A DNA stretch of 64,000 bases from JANLVJ01 sp031363945 (GTDB lineage: Bacteria > Bacteroidota > Bacteroidia > Sphingobacteriales > Sphingobacteriaceae): positions 73,590 to 137,589 of the forward strand of contig JANLVJ010000047.1 of NCBI GenBank assembly GCA_031363945.1, read 5' to 3'. Under the pieces are notes generated by a model. The model was not told the origin of the DNA and searched no databases. It was given only the letters and a program-made list of their open reading frames with translations. Below, in pieces: positions 8,594-17,645 of the stretch (position 1 is the first letter of the stretch; the number at the start of each line of letters is the position of its first letter). The translations under genes were made by a program, and so were the position numbers.

Positions 8594-9355
8594 TTACCTA
8601 TTAAGAAAAAAATCAAAACTGTCACCACGCAAACCTAGTCTGACTGTCTCAAGGGGTAGTACCTCATTTGGAGCGATGTTTCCAAGATTTACGTTTGAAC
8701 CCAGCAGTTTTACAAACCAGATCTGCTGTTCTTTCTGAGGTGCCTCCCAGATAATTTTTTCCGCAGGTATCTTTGTAAGAATTTCCTCTACCAGACCTGA
8801 GCGAACCTCACCATTACCTCTGAAAATTCCAATAGTTCCGCTTTCTCGCGCCTCAGCAATAACTTTCCAGGAACCGGCTTTCAATTCAGCCTTCATTTGC
8901 TCAATCCACTTATAAGGTGGAATGATTTTTTCAATGTCTTTTGATCCAACCTCTGAAATAACGATGACTTCTTTGGCAAGTTCAGTTATATAGTTGCATT
9001 TGGTAGGGTGATCAATATTCATAGAGCCATCACTTACTTCAACAATCTTGATCTGAAACTTTTCAACCATCCGCTTATAGTCGTCGAGCTGGTCTCTGAT
9101 TACGAAAGCCTCAAAAAGAGTACCACCGAAGTAAACTGAAATACCATATTCACGATACAGATCAAGCTTTTTTTCAAGATTTGGGGTCACATAGGCAGTT
9201 CCAAACCCAAGTTTAATTATATCAGCATATGCACCGGCTACAGAGAGAAAATCTTCTGCTTCTCTGAAACTCAGCCCTTTGTCCATTACCATGGTAAGAC
9301 CATTCTGCCTGGGCTTTGGCTCCCTGAAAGGTATTTGTGTTAATTCGTAACTCAT
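8594..9355 (-). CDS. Phosphosulfolactate synthase (ComA) family protein
   Basis: ComA enzymes add sulfite to phosphoenolpyruvate to make (2R)-phospho-3-sulfolactate, the first step of coenzyme M synthesis in methanogens. This TIM-barrel protein has the family features MVMDKGLS, DIIKLGFGTAYVTP, YFGGTLFEAF, VEVSDGSM and ARESGTIGIF. The frame is open to an ATG at 9391, but the ATG at 9355 (MSYELTQIPF) matches the normal family start, so I use that. In Bacteroidota a coenzyme M role is unlikely; a role in sulfonate or sulfonolipid metabolism is only inference. It lies 72 bp after the TPR gene and 2 bp before aroE. Confidence 0.85.
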   Translation of the reverse strand: MSYELTQIPFREPKPRQNGLTMVMDKGLSFREAEDFLSVAGAYADIIKLGFGTAYVTPNLEKKLDLYREYGISVYFGGTLFEAFVIRDQLDDYKRMVEKFQIKIVEVSDGSMNIDHPTKCNYITELAKEVIVISEVGSKDIEKIIPPYKWIEQMKAELKAGSWKVIAEARESGTIGIFRGNGEVRSGLVEEILTKIPAEKIIWEAPQKEQQIWFVKLLGSNVNLGNIAPNEVLPLETVRLGLRGDSFDFFLNR

Positions 9356-9427
9356 AGAGTATACCCGGTTTACTTTGCTCCGGGTTGCCAAATTAAAAGA
9401 ATTTACTGCGATTAGAAGGCAGAAATA

Positions 9428-10831
9428 TTAAAAAATATATCTGTTAATTATATCAATGATGACTTTGTTTTGCTGTAACTGAGGAAGATATTCAAACAGC
9501 AATTCATGCTTTTCAGGATGACCGACCAATGTACGTTCGAGACAAGCCAGTGCTTCTTGAATTTGCCCGTCACTAAAGAGGTAGGCAACCATACGATAGC
9601 GTAACTCAGGTGATTCGGGTAAAATATTGATTCCCTCTAGCAACATAGCTATGGCTTCAACAACTTTTCCCTGTTCGAAAAACAGCGAAGAGTAATCAAG
9701 CCAGATATTTTCATCATCAGGACTTAATTCCTGTACCTTTTCATAGGCTTCAACTGCCAGTTCAATATTACCAAGCTTGTATTCTGAATCGCCCAGAGCG
9801 AACCAGTACTCGGCGTTCATATCATCAAACCCGAGTGCTTTTTTATAAAAATGAATCGATTCAAACCAGCGCTCTTCGAAATCAAGTGTAATGCCAATGC
9901 CGAACCAGGCTTCAGCGAGTTTAGGATCAAGCTTTACAGCTTTTTTATAATATGACCTGGCCTCATCCATTAACTCTAGCTTTTCATAACATTCACCAAT
10001 GCTACAATACGTTTCGGCATCGGGCTGCTCATATTCAAAGGTATGTTTGAAAATTTCAATGGCTTCTGCATAACGTTCAAGGTTTACCAGGGCATTGCCT
10101 TTGTTGAAATAGGCCGAAGCAAAATTATCCTTGATTAATATGGCGTAATCATATGCATCAAGAGCTTTCTCAAACATTCCCATTTTTGTACAGGCATTAC
10201 CAAGATTATACCAGGCAGCATATGAGTAAGGCTCTTTATTAATATACTGGTTGTAGAAATTTATACTTTCTTCTTGCTGGTCAATGATGTCATAGCAGAA
10301 TGCAAGCTCATAAAGAGCATCCTGATTCTCCATATCATGCTCAAGACTAGCCTTGAGGCAATCTATTGCACTCTGATAATCTTCAAGATTTTCATGAACG
10401 TAAGCCATTTGAAGATAAATTTCGTCAGGCTCATCTGAAAGTGTGAGTGCTTTGTTATAAAGCTCCAGCGCTTCAGCATGCCATTCTCTGGTTTCAAAAA
10501 TAGATCCTTTTATAAGATATATGTCTGGATTAGAGGGCTCAAGGCTCTCAGCTTTTTCAAGAAGGGCGACAGCATAATCTGTTTCACCGGTAATCAGCAT
10601 AAGCTGTGCCTGACGAATTAAAAAGCCTGAAGCATAGGGATGTTGTGAAATCGCAATTTCGACAACCTGTAAAGCTTTTATTGGATCACTTTTCTCAATA
10701 TAATAATCAATAATGTTTTCAAATGCCTGTGAGTCAAAAAAATACAGGTCCTGCTTACGAAGCATTTCTTCGTACCTTTCTACCGAAAATTTAGCATCTT
10801 CGGTATAGTCAAATTCGAAATCTTCTTCCAT
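9428..10831 (-). CDS. Tetratricopeptide repeat protein
   Basis: A 467-residue, strongly acidic protein made almost entirely of about a dozen 34-residue tetratricopeptide repeats, visible from recurring patterns such as AWYNLGNACTKMGMFEKALDAY and AEAWFGIGITL. There is no signal peptide or membrane segment, so it is probably cytoplasmic and acts as a protein-interaction scaffold. No catalytic domain is present. It is the first gene of the minus-strand run leading to the ComA-like gene, aroE and gldD. The specific partner is unknown. Confidence 0.9.
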   Translation of the reverse strand: MEEDFEFDYTEDAKFSVERYEEMLRKQDLYFFDSQAFENIIDYYIEKSDPIKALQVVEIAISQHPYASGFLIRQAQLMLITGETDYAVALLEKAESLEPSNPDIYLIKGSIFETREWHAEALELYNKALTLSDEPDEIYLQMAYVHENLEDYQSAIDCLKASLEHDMENQDALYELAFCYDIIDQQEESINFYNQYINKEPYSYAAWYNLGNACTKMGMFEKALDAYDYAILIKDNFASAYFNKGNALVNLERYAEAIEIFKHTFEYEQPDAETYCSIGECYEKLELMDEARSYYKKAVKLDPKLAEAWFGIGITLDFEERWFESIHFYKKALGFDDMNAEYWFALGDSEYKLGNIELAVEAYEKVQELSPDDENIWLDYSSLFFEQGKVVEAIAMLLEGINILPESPELRYRMVAYLFSDGQIQEALACLERTLVGHPEKHELLFEYLPQLQQNKVIIDIINRYIF

Positions 10832-11197
10832 TAAATTATTTTGAAAGTATCAAAAAGAACGCCAACGATTTAACAACACTACAGCAACTCAACTGTTTTT
10901 ACCTGAATGTTCAGGTTCGGCGATTTCATGAGTAATAAAAGAGATAAAATACCTGTGCTTCTACGCTATTTTACAATCTACTAAAAAATTTAACCGATCA
11001 TTTTAAAACTTATGCACATTTAACTGGTAGTTATCCGAATACAACTGAAAATGAATGCTAAACAGCTTAAGTAACATGTTTAAACCAGCTGTTTCAATCC
11101 TTATTTTCTACTGGCTGACTTTACTCGTCTGCACAATAAATTTTGTTTATTTGTTTTAATGCCAATTATCTAATTAATCTACAAATATACCATTAAT
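10832..11197. other. Intergenic region between divergent TPR and aldehyde dehydrogenase genes
   Basis: These 366 bp are AT-rich and carry the divergent promoters of the TPR operon (minus) and the aldehyde dehydrogenase gene (plus). I see no frame of note, no strong inverted repeat and no perfect TAnnTTTG box. Confidence 0.6.
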
Positions 11198-12739
11198 ATG
11201 CCGCATTCTATTCAATCAATCCTTTCCTCTTTTAAGATAGGGTTAGGCCATACTGAGTCATCTACTGGTTCAAACTGGTACGCATTTGAAGAAGGGGAAA
11301 AAAGAATTGGTTATTCTCCGGTTGATGGCTTGCCGATATCTTCTCTATATGGGGCCAGTCGTAGCGGCTATGAGCAGGTTATCGGGGCTGCCCAGTCTGC
11401 AGCGCACTACTGGCGTACTGTACCTGCACCTAAACGTGGTCAAATGGTATTAAGGTTCGGGCGTGTACTTGAAGCACATAAAGAAGTTTTGGGGAAACTG
11501 GTATCCTATGAGATGGGCAAAAGCTTGCAGGAAGGTTTGGGTGAAGTTCAGGAGATGATAGATATCTGTTATTTTGCCCAGGGAATTTCCCGCCAGATTG
11601 GTGGGCTTACCCTTCCCTCTGAACGACCCCTGCACCAGATGATTGAACAATACCATCCACTTGGAATCGTGGGTATAATTTCTGCTTTTAATTTTCCTGT
11701 AGCCGTATGGGCATGGAATGCTGCCCTTGCCTGGGTATGTGGTGATGTGTGCGTCTGGAAACCTTCTGAAAAAACCCCTTTAACGGCTATTGCCTGTCAA
11801 ACCTTAATTGCGTCGGTTCTTGCCGAATCTGACTATCCTGAAGGTATTTCAGGCTTGGTTCTTGGTGAACGAATCCAGGGTGAGTGGCTGGCTGCTGATC
11901 AGCGCATTCCCCTGATCTCAGCTACCGGATCAGTTAAGATGGGTAAGCAGGTTGGTGTTGCTGTTGCAGGTAGACTCGGGCGTTCACTACTTGAGCTTGG
12001 GGGTAATAATGCCATCATTCTGACTGCGTCTGCTGATCTTGATACGATGCTTACCGCAATTGTGTTTGGTGCTGTTGGCACTGCCGGTCAGCGCTGTACA
12101 AGCACAAGAAGGCTAATAATACATGAAAAAATTTATGAGGCAGTTAAAGTACGGCTGGTTAAAGTTTATGCCACCCTTCTGATTGGTGACCCACTTGATG
12201 AACGCAATCATATCGGGCCATTAATTGACAAGGCTGCCGTTGACGCCTTTCTTACTGCCCTGTCTACTGCTGAGGAGCAAGGGGCCGTAACACTTGTCAA
12301 AGGTGAATTACTGACCGGTCCTGGTTATGAATCTGGTTGTTATGTAAAACCAGCGATTCTTGAGGTTATTCGTCCAATAAAGATCGTTGAAACTGAAACT
12401 TTCGCCCCCCTGCTCTATATTTTCAAGTATTCAACCTTGGCTGAAGCCATCGCCTTGCAGAACAATGTGCCACAGGGGTTATCTTCTGCAATCATGACGA
12501 CAGATTTACGTGAATCGGGCTATTATCTTTCTGCTGAAGGCTCTGACTGTGGTATTGCCAATGTCAATATCGGAACATCAGGTGCAGAAATTGGAGGAGC
12601 ATTTGGGGGTGAAAAAGAAACTGGTGGTGGGCGTGAATCTGGCTCAGATGCCTGGAAGAACTATATGCGGCGTCAAACGAATACCATTAATTATGGTGAC
12701 CAGTTGCCCCTCGCCCAGGGCATTAAGTTTGAACTTTAG
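11198..12739 (+). CDS. ALDH7-type aldehyde dehydrogenase (alpha-aminoadipic semialdehyde dehydrogenase family)
   Basis: NAD(P)-dependent aldehyde dehydrogenase of 513 residues. The catalytic residues are present: Asn165 in AFNFPVAVW, Glu266 in LLELGGNN, and the nucleophile Cys300 in GTAGQRCTSTRRL. The GQRCTSTRRL form, the early EMGKSLQEGLGEVQEMIDICYFAQG segment and the C-terminal GGEKETGGGRESGSDAWK are typical of the ALDH7 subfamily that oxidises alpha-aminoadipate semialdehyde in lysine breakdown. No lysine-degradation partner is adjacent, so the substrate is inferred from subfamily only. The next gene starts 48 bp later. Confidence 0.9.
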   Translation: MPHSIQSILSSFKIGLGHTESSTGSNWYAFEEGEKRIGYSPVDGLPISSLYGASRSGYEQVIGAAQSAAHYWRTVPAPKRGQMVLRFGRVLEAHKEVLGKLVSYEMGKSLQEGLGEVQEMIDICYFAQGISRQIGGLTLPSERPLHQMIEQYHPLGIVGIISAFNFPVAVWAWNAALAWVCGDVCVWKPSEKTPLTAIACQTLIASVLAESDYPEGISGLVLGERIQGEWLAADQRIPLISATGSVKMGKQVGVAVAGRLGRSLLELGGNNAIILTASADLDTMLTAIVFGAVGTAGQRCTSTRRLIIHEKIYEAVKVRLVKVYATLLIGDPLDERNHIGPLIDKAAVDAFLTALSTAEEQGAVTLVKGELLTGPGYESGCYVKPAILEVIRPIKIVETETFAPLLYIFKYSTLAEAIALQNNVPQGLSSAIMTTDLRESGYYLSAEGSDCGIANVNIGTSGAEIGGAFGGEKETGGGRESGSDAWKNYMRRQTNTINYGDQLPLAQGIKFEL

Positions 12740-12759
12740 CAGATTGCTGATTTTGATTG

Positions 12760-12767
12760 TATTTTTG
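12760..12767 (+). promoter_or_regulatory. -7 promoter element upstream of the GH18/NodB/GT2 fusion gene
   Basis: TATTTTTG matches TAnnTTTG and ends 20 bp before the ATG at 12788. It suggests the fusion gene has its own promoter rather than depending on read-through from the aldehyde dehydrogenase gene. Confidence 0.45.
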
Positions 12768-12787
12768 CAGGATAAACGATTTATTGA

Positions 12788-15700
12788 ATGAGTAATTCTT
12801 CCGGTAAACAAATTTTTCAAACTTCCTCGCCTAAACAATGGAAAAGACTGCAATGGACAAGCAGGTTAATTCTTTTCTTAACGCTGTTTTTGATTGCAAT
12901 TCTTGTAATCACCCTAGCAAAGGGTGCCCATCCTGATCTTCCTCAGCTGAAAGATCAAAACGAGCAATACAAAAAGATTCTGAATCCATCACAGGGGCTA
13001 ACCTTAACAACTAAGTATAACGCCAAGTATAAGGGCTTTAGAAACTACCTCTTGCAGAAGAGAAAACAATGGAATACCATTCCAAAGTTTACCCATATCA
13101 GCCTGAATAAGAAAGTAAAGGTTCGTGCTGGCTTTTATCTTGACTGGGATGCCCAGTCATTTTATTCACTCAGGGCGAATATTACCAAAATGAATATGGT
13201 AATGCCTTTTGAATGGTTTACAATTGACCCCCTGACAGACACTATAAAGCTTAAAATCGATAAGCGGGCATTGATTCTCATAAAACAGCATAAAACTCCT
13301 ATTGTACCCGTATTATCAAATATCAGTTCAATTACACATGATTTCGACGGAGCCCTGATTCACCGAATTATCTCTAACCCTGTAAAGCGAAGACATCTTA
13401 TCACTGACCTGCTTACAAAAATAGAAAAGTATCAGTTTCAGGGTGTTAATATTGATATGGAAGAATTGAAAGAAAGCACTGATGAAAACATGATCATCTT
13501 TCAGCAGGAGCTTTATACCGCCTTTCATGCCAAAGGACTGTTAGTAAGCCAGGATATCGTGCCTGAAAACAACGATTATAATTATAATGAATTACAAAAA
13601 TTCAATGATTATATCTTTGTAATGGCCTATGACCAGCATGATGATCATTCAACAGCTGGCCCAATATCTGAACAGAAATGGATAGAGAAAGTATTGTCAG
13701 AGATTGCAGTAAAGGTTCCGGCAAATAAGCTTATTCTATGTATTGCAGGTTATGGTTATGACTGGCCTAAGGGTTCAATTGGCAGTACGGTGACCTATCA
13801 GGAGGCATTGAGTCTGGCAAAAGAAAATGAATCGGAAATTCATTATGATGACAATACATATAACCTGAGTTTCAAATACGAGGATGACAATAATATAGAA
13901 CATATAGTTTATTTTACAGATGCCGCTACAAACTTTAATACCATGCGGTTTGCAGATGAGTCAGGAGCAGCAGGCGTAGCTTTATGGAGACTGGGTTCTG
14001 AAGACTCCCGGATCTGGAATTTCTTTGGTCGTAATCTCACCCAGGATTCTCTATTGAAAAACGGTTTCAATTTCGCTTCATTAACGCGATCGGGTTTTAG
14101 TACCGATGTTGATTATGTTGGTGAAGGAGAAATTCTTGATGTACTGACTACCCCGGCAGAAGGTAAAATTAAGCTGGAAGTTGATTCAAGTGATCTTATT
14201 ATTACAGAACAAAAATATGTACAGCTGCCTTCCAGATATGTTATTAAAAAATTCGGACATAAAAATAATCAGGTTGTACTAACGTTTGACGATGGACCTG
14301 ATCCTACCTATACACCTGCAATTCTTGATATCTTAAAAAAAGAAAACGTACCTGCAACCTTTTTTATGATTGGGTTACAGGCTGAAAATAATATTCCAAT
14401 TGTGAAGCGTATTTATGACGAAGGCTATGAGATCGGTAATCATACGTTTACCCATCCCAATATTGCCGTTGTAAGCCTGCCCCGGGCTAAACTTGAAATG
14501 AGTTCTACCCGTTTACTGATTGAAAGTATCACGGGCCACTCTACAATTATGTTCAGGGCCCCCTATAATGCAGATTCTGAGCCAGAGAGTCTTCAGGAAA
14601 TCTTACCTGTGGTATTGAGCAAAAACGAGCATTATTACACAATAGGTGAATCAATTGATCCAGAAGACTGGACACCTGGAATTACGGCCGATAAAATATT
14701 TAACAGCGTTGTTAAAGAGCAGGAAAATGGAAATGTTATTCTCCTTCATGATGCCGGAGGGTCAAGATGGGCTACTATTGCTGCCCTACCCAGGATTATT
14801 CATTATTTTAAAAGTAAGGGCTATAAATTCACCACAATTGCCAGTCTTCTGAATAAGACACATGACGATATGATGCCCCGTATTCCGCTTGGTAGTGAAT
14901 ACTTATTGGTAAAAAGTAATTATGTTCTTGCTTCTTTGGGTTACTGGAGCGGGCACTTTATTTTTGCTTTGTTTTTAATATCGATCATTTTCGGAACCAG
15001 CAAGATTTTATTTCTGGGCGTGATGGCCTGGAGACAAAAATCAAGATCAAAACATAATATACAGCGGGTATATGCCGCAGGTGAAAAAGTTGATGTACTT
15101 GTGCCTGCCTATAATGAAGAAGTCAATGCGGTTAAAACTATCCAGAACTTGCTTCAGAGTACCTACCCCGAAATCAGGATAATTTTTATTGATGATGGCT
15201 CTAAGGACGCTACTTATCGTCTGGTTTCCGAAGCATTTGATGGTAACCCAAGAGTACTTGCTATCACCAAACCGAACGGAGGAAAAGCCTCAGCTTTAAA
15301 TTATGGGCTCGCTTTATCAGATGCGGCATTTGTGATTTGCATTGATGCTGACACTCAGTTAAAAAATGATGCAATTGGTGTATTGATGGGTTATTTTAAC
15401 GATGAAAATGTTGGTGCTGTAGCTGGAAATGTTAAAGTAGGAAATGAAAGTACCGTTATTACAATCTGGCAGTCTATAGAGTACATCACCAGCCAGAATT
15501 TTGACCGGCGGGCTTTTGATCTGCTTAATTGCATAACTGTAGTACCTGGTGCTATTGGCGCTTTCAGAAAGAAAGCCATTATGGAAGCTGGCGGCTTTAC
15601 AACAGATACCCTGGCTGAAGATTGCGATCTTACCATTCGTATTCTGAGAAGTGGTTACCAAATTCGTAATGCTGAAAAGGCAATTGCAGTAACAGAGGCG

Positions 15701-16156
15701 CCTGAAACTTTGAATATGTTCTTAAAACAACGCTTCAGGTGGAGTTTCGGTATTATGCAATCATTCTGGAAACACCGTGATCTTTGCTTCAATGCGAAAT
15801 ACGGTAACCTTGGGATGATTGCCATGCCCAATATTCTTATTTTCCAGATATTACTTCCATTAATTGCCCCCCTGGCTGATATTGTTATGATTCTAGGTAT
15901 CCTTTGGGGAAATGGCTGGCATATTCTTGCTTATTATACAGCCTTTGTGCTTATTGATGCAGGTGTGTCTATCATGGCTTTCTTATTTGAGAAAGAAAAT
16001 CTCACCAGGGTTCTCTGGCTTATCCCCCAGCGTCTGGTTTACAGGCAGCTAATGTACTATATACTCTTTAAGTCAATTCGCAAGGCTTTAAAAGGTGAAC
16101 TTCAAACTTGGGGATCATTACACCGTACTGGTAATGTCAAAGAAATTATTGCATGA
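12788..16156 (+). CDS. Trifunctional fusion: GH18-like domain, NodB polysaccharide deacetylase, family 2 glycosyltransferase
   Basis: A 1122-residue membrane protein with three catalytic modules. After a membrane anchor (about 25-45) comes a GH18-like domain (about 110-415) with the DxE motif of GVNIDMEEL (Asp223, Glu225) and MAYDQHDD. A NodB deacetylase follows (about 490-690) with TFDDGPD (499-505), metal ligands in NHTFTH (551-556) and LLHD. A membrane segment (about 722-748) leads to a processive GT2 domain with DDG (802-804), DAD (853-855), EDCD (944-947) and QRFRW (981-985), and three further membrane segments (about 1010-1070). All catalytic motifs look intact. The layout suggests synthesis, deacetylation and hydrolysis or export of a beta-linked N-acetylglucosamine-like polymer in one protein. 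It overlaps rarA by 4 bp. Confidence 0.9.
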   Translation: MSNSSGKQIFQTSSPKQWKRLQWTSRLILFLTLFLIAILVITLAKGAHPDLPQLKDQNEQYKKILNPSQGLTLTTKYNAKYKGFRNYLLQKRKQWNTIPKFTHISLNKKVKVRAGFYLDWDAQSFYSLRANITKMNMVMPFEWFTIDPLTDTIKLKIDKRALILIKQHKTPIVPVLSNISSITHDFDGALIHRIISNPVKRRHLITDLLTKIEKYQFQGVNIDMEELKESTDENMIIFQQELYTAFHAKGLLVSQDIVPENNDYNYNELQKFNDYIFVMAYDQHDDHSTAGPISEQKWIEKVLSEIAVKVPANKLILCIAGYGYDWPKGSIGSTVTYQEALSLAKENESEIHYDDNTYNLSFKYEDDNNIEHIVYFTDAATNFNTMRFADESGAAGVALWRLGSEDSRIWNFFGRNLTQDSLLKNGFNFASLTRSGFSTDVDYVGEGEILDVLTTPAEGKIKLEVDSSDLIITEQKYVQLPSRYVIKKFGHKNNQVVLTFDDGPDPTYTPAILDILKKENVPATFFMIGLQAENNIPIVKRIYDEGYEIGNHTFTHPNIAVVSLPRAKLEMSSTRLLIESITGHSTIMFRAPYNADSEPESLQEILPVVLSKNEHYYTIGESIDPEDWTPGITADKIFNSVVKEQENGNVILLHDAGGSRWATIAALPRIIHYFKSKGYKFTTIASLLNKTHDDMMPRIPLGSEYLLVKSNYVLASLGYWSGHFIFALFLISIIFGTSKILFLGVMAWRQKSRSKHNIQRVYAAGEKVDVLVPAYNEEVNAVKTIQNLLQSTYPEIRIIFIDDGSKDATYRLVSEAFDGNPRVLAITKPNGGKASALNYGLALSDAAFVICIDADTQLKNDAIGVLMGYFNDENVGAVAGNVKVGNESTVITIWQSIEYITSQNFDRRAFDLLNCITVVPGAIGAFRKKAIMEAGGFTTDTLAEDCDLTIRILRSGYQIRNAEKAIAVTEAPETLNMFLKQRFRWSFGIMQSFWKHRDLCFNAKYGNLGMIAMPNILIFQILLPLIAPLADIVMILGILWGNGWHILAYYTAFVLIDAGVSIMAFLFEKENLTRVLWLIPQRLVYRQLMYYILFKSIRKALKGELQTWGSLHRTGNVKEIIA

Positions 16157-17433
16157 TTTCTCGTGATATACCTCTGGCAGAACGAATGCGACCCCACAAC
16201 CTTGCTGATTTTACAGGGCAGCAGCATTTGATTGGTCAGGGTGCAGTTCTTGCCAAGGCACTGGCTACAGGTTATATCCCATCTTTGATTTTATGGGGGC
16301 CACCAGGTGTTGGGAAAACAACTCTTGCAGGAATTCTTGCCGGTCAGTTGCAGAGACCATTTTATGCGCTAAGTGCAATAAACTCAGGGGTGAAAGATAT
16401 CCGTGAAATTATTGAGAAGGCACGCAAACAAGACCTTTTTAATAATAGAAACCCGATTTTATTTATAGATGAAATACATCGGTTTAGTAAATCGCAACAA
16501 GATTCCTTACTTGAAGCTGTTGAGAAAGGTTGGGTAACTCTAATTGGGGCAACAACAGAAAACCCCAGTTTTGAAGTGATTTCTGCATTGCTCTCAAGAT
16601 GTCAGGTTTACATTTTAAAATCACTCGAGCCCGAACAATTGTTGGCCCTGCTTGATAAGGCTATTAAAGAAGATGCATTTCTCGGGCAAAAGAAAATTGT
16701 TCTTGCCGAAACCGAGGCACTGATCAGACTTTCTGGAGGCGATGCAAGAAAGCTGCTGAATGTTTTTGAATTGCTGATAGAAGATACTGAACAGGAGCAG
16801 GTAATTACCAACGAACTGGTATTATCCCGGGTTCAGCAAAACCTGGCCCTATATGATAAGGCCGGTGAGCAGCATTATGATATCATTTCTGCTTTTATAA
16901 AATCTATTCGCGGCAGCGACCCGAATGCGGGTATTTACTGGCTGGCCAGAATGCTTAAAGGTGGTGAAGATCCCAAATTTATAGCCCGAAGACTACTTAT
17001 TCTGGCCGCTGAAGACATAGGCAATGCAAACCCTCAGGCCTTACAACTTGCGTCAGACTGTTTTCGTGCTATTGAAATAATCGGTCTTCCCGAGGCAAGA
17101 ATCATACTGGCACAAACAGTAACGTACCTGGCAAGTTCACCCAAGAGCAATGCCGCTTATGAAGCAATAGGTATGGCAATGCAATTTGTTAAAGATACGG
17201 GAGATCTGCCGGTACCCCTGCACCTTCGCAACGCTCCTACCAGCCTGATGAAAGATATCGGGTATGGAGAGGATTATAAATATTCCCATTCATATCCTGG
17301 TAATTTCATCAATCAGGAATTTTTGCCCGCTACTGCCGAGGGCAAACAGTTTTATAGTCCGGGTCAGAATAAACTAGAACAGGCCATGCGTATCAGACTA
17401 CGAGAATTATGGCAGGAAAAATATAGATATTGA
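16153..17433 (+). CDS. rarA: Replication-associated recombination protein A (RarA/MgsA AAA+ ATPase)
   Basis: AAA+ ATPase related to clamp loaders and RuvB that acts at stalled replication forks. The 426-residue protein has Walker A GPPGVGKTT (49-57), Walker B LFIDEIHRF (103-111), the sensor segment GATTENPSFEV, and the C-terminal tetramerisation region with RSDPNAGIYWLARML-like wording (IRGSDPNAGIYWLARM) and the MKDIGYGEDYKYSH tail. The ATG overlaps the stop of the fusion gene (ATGA), so it is probably translated by coupling even though the functions are unrelated. Confidence 0.95.
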   Translation: MISRDIPLAERMRPHNLADFTGQQHLIGQGAVLAKALATGYIPSLILWGPPGVGKTTLAGILAGQLQRPFYALSAINSGVKDIREIIEKARKQDLFNNRNPILFIDEIHRFSKSQQDSLLEAVEKGWVTLIGATTENPSFEVISALLSRCQVYILKSLEPEQLLALLDKAIKEDAFLGQKKIVLAETEALIRLSGGDARKLLNVFELLIEDTEQEQVITNELVLSRVQQNLALYDKAGEQHYDIISAFIKSIRGSDPNAGIYWLARMLKGGEDPKFIARRLLILAAEDIGNANPQALQLASDCFRAIEIIGLPEARIILAQTVTYLASSPKSNAAYEAIGMAMQFVKDTGDLPVPLHLRNAPTSLMKDIGYGEDYKYSHSYPGNFINQEFLPATAEGKQFYSPGQNKLEQAMRIRLRELWQEKYRY

Positions 17434-17458
17434 GATATCAACCTGTCAGGAGTGAGTC

Positions 17459-17540
17459 TTTCCTGCGTCATCTTAAAGCCAGTACCCTTGACCAGGTTTT
17501 TCCTGCGTCATCCTTAAAACCAGTAACCTTAAATAGGTTA
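17459..17540. repeat. Two imperfect direct copies of an approximately 40-bp unit
   Basis: Both copies begin TTTCCTGCGTCATC and continue with TTAAA-CCAGTA-CCTT (17459-17498 and 17499-17540), differing by a few substitutions and a 1-bp indel. A weaker third copy (GTCCAGCATCAGC) may follow directly. They sit just after rarA and next to a second tandem repeat. Confidence 0.75.
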
Positions 17541-17559
17541 GTCCAGCATCAGCTAAGAG

Positions 17560-17645
17560 CCCTTAACATTGACTGATTCAGTTATGTCGTTGATTAAGCA
17601 GCCCCTTAACATTGACTGATTCAGTCATGTCGTTAATTAAGCAGC
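17560..17645. repeat. Perfectly phased 43-bp tandem duplication covering the 3' end of the PhnZ-like gene
   Basis: The unit at 17560-17602 recurs at 17603-17645 with only two mismatches; it begins CCCTTAACATTGACTGATTC and ends GATTAAGCAGC or AATTAAGCAGC. The right-hand copy contains the last codons and the TAA stop (17633-17635) of the minus-strand HD-domain gene; in the left-hand copy the stop triplet is changed. This is a recent local duplication. Confidence 0.85.

Noticed and set aside
17459..17645. CRISPR array
   Set aside because: Repeat units are directly adjacent without spacers, only two copies each, and no cas genes are present.
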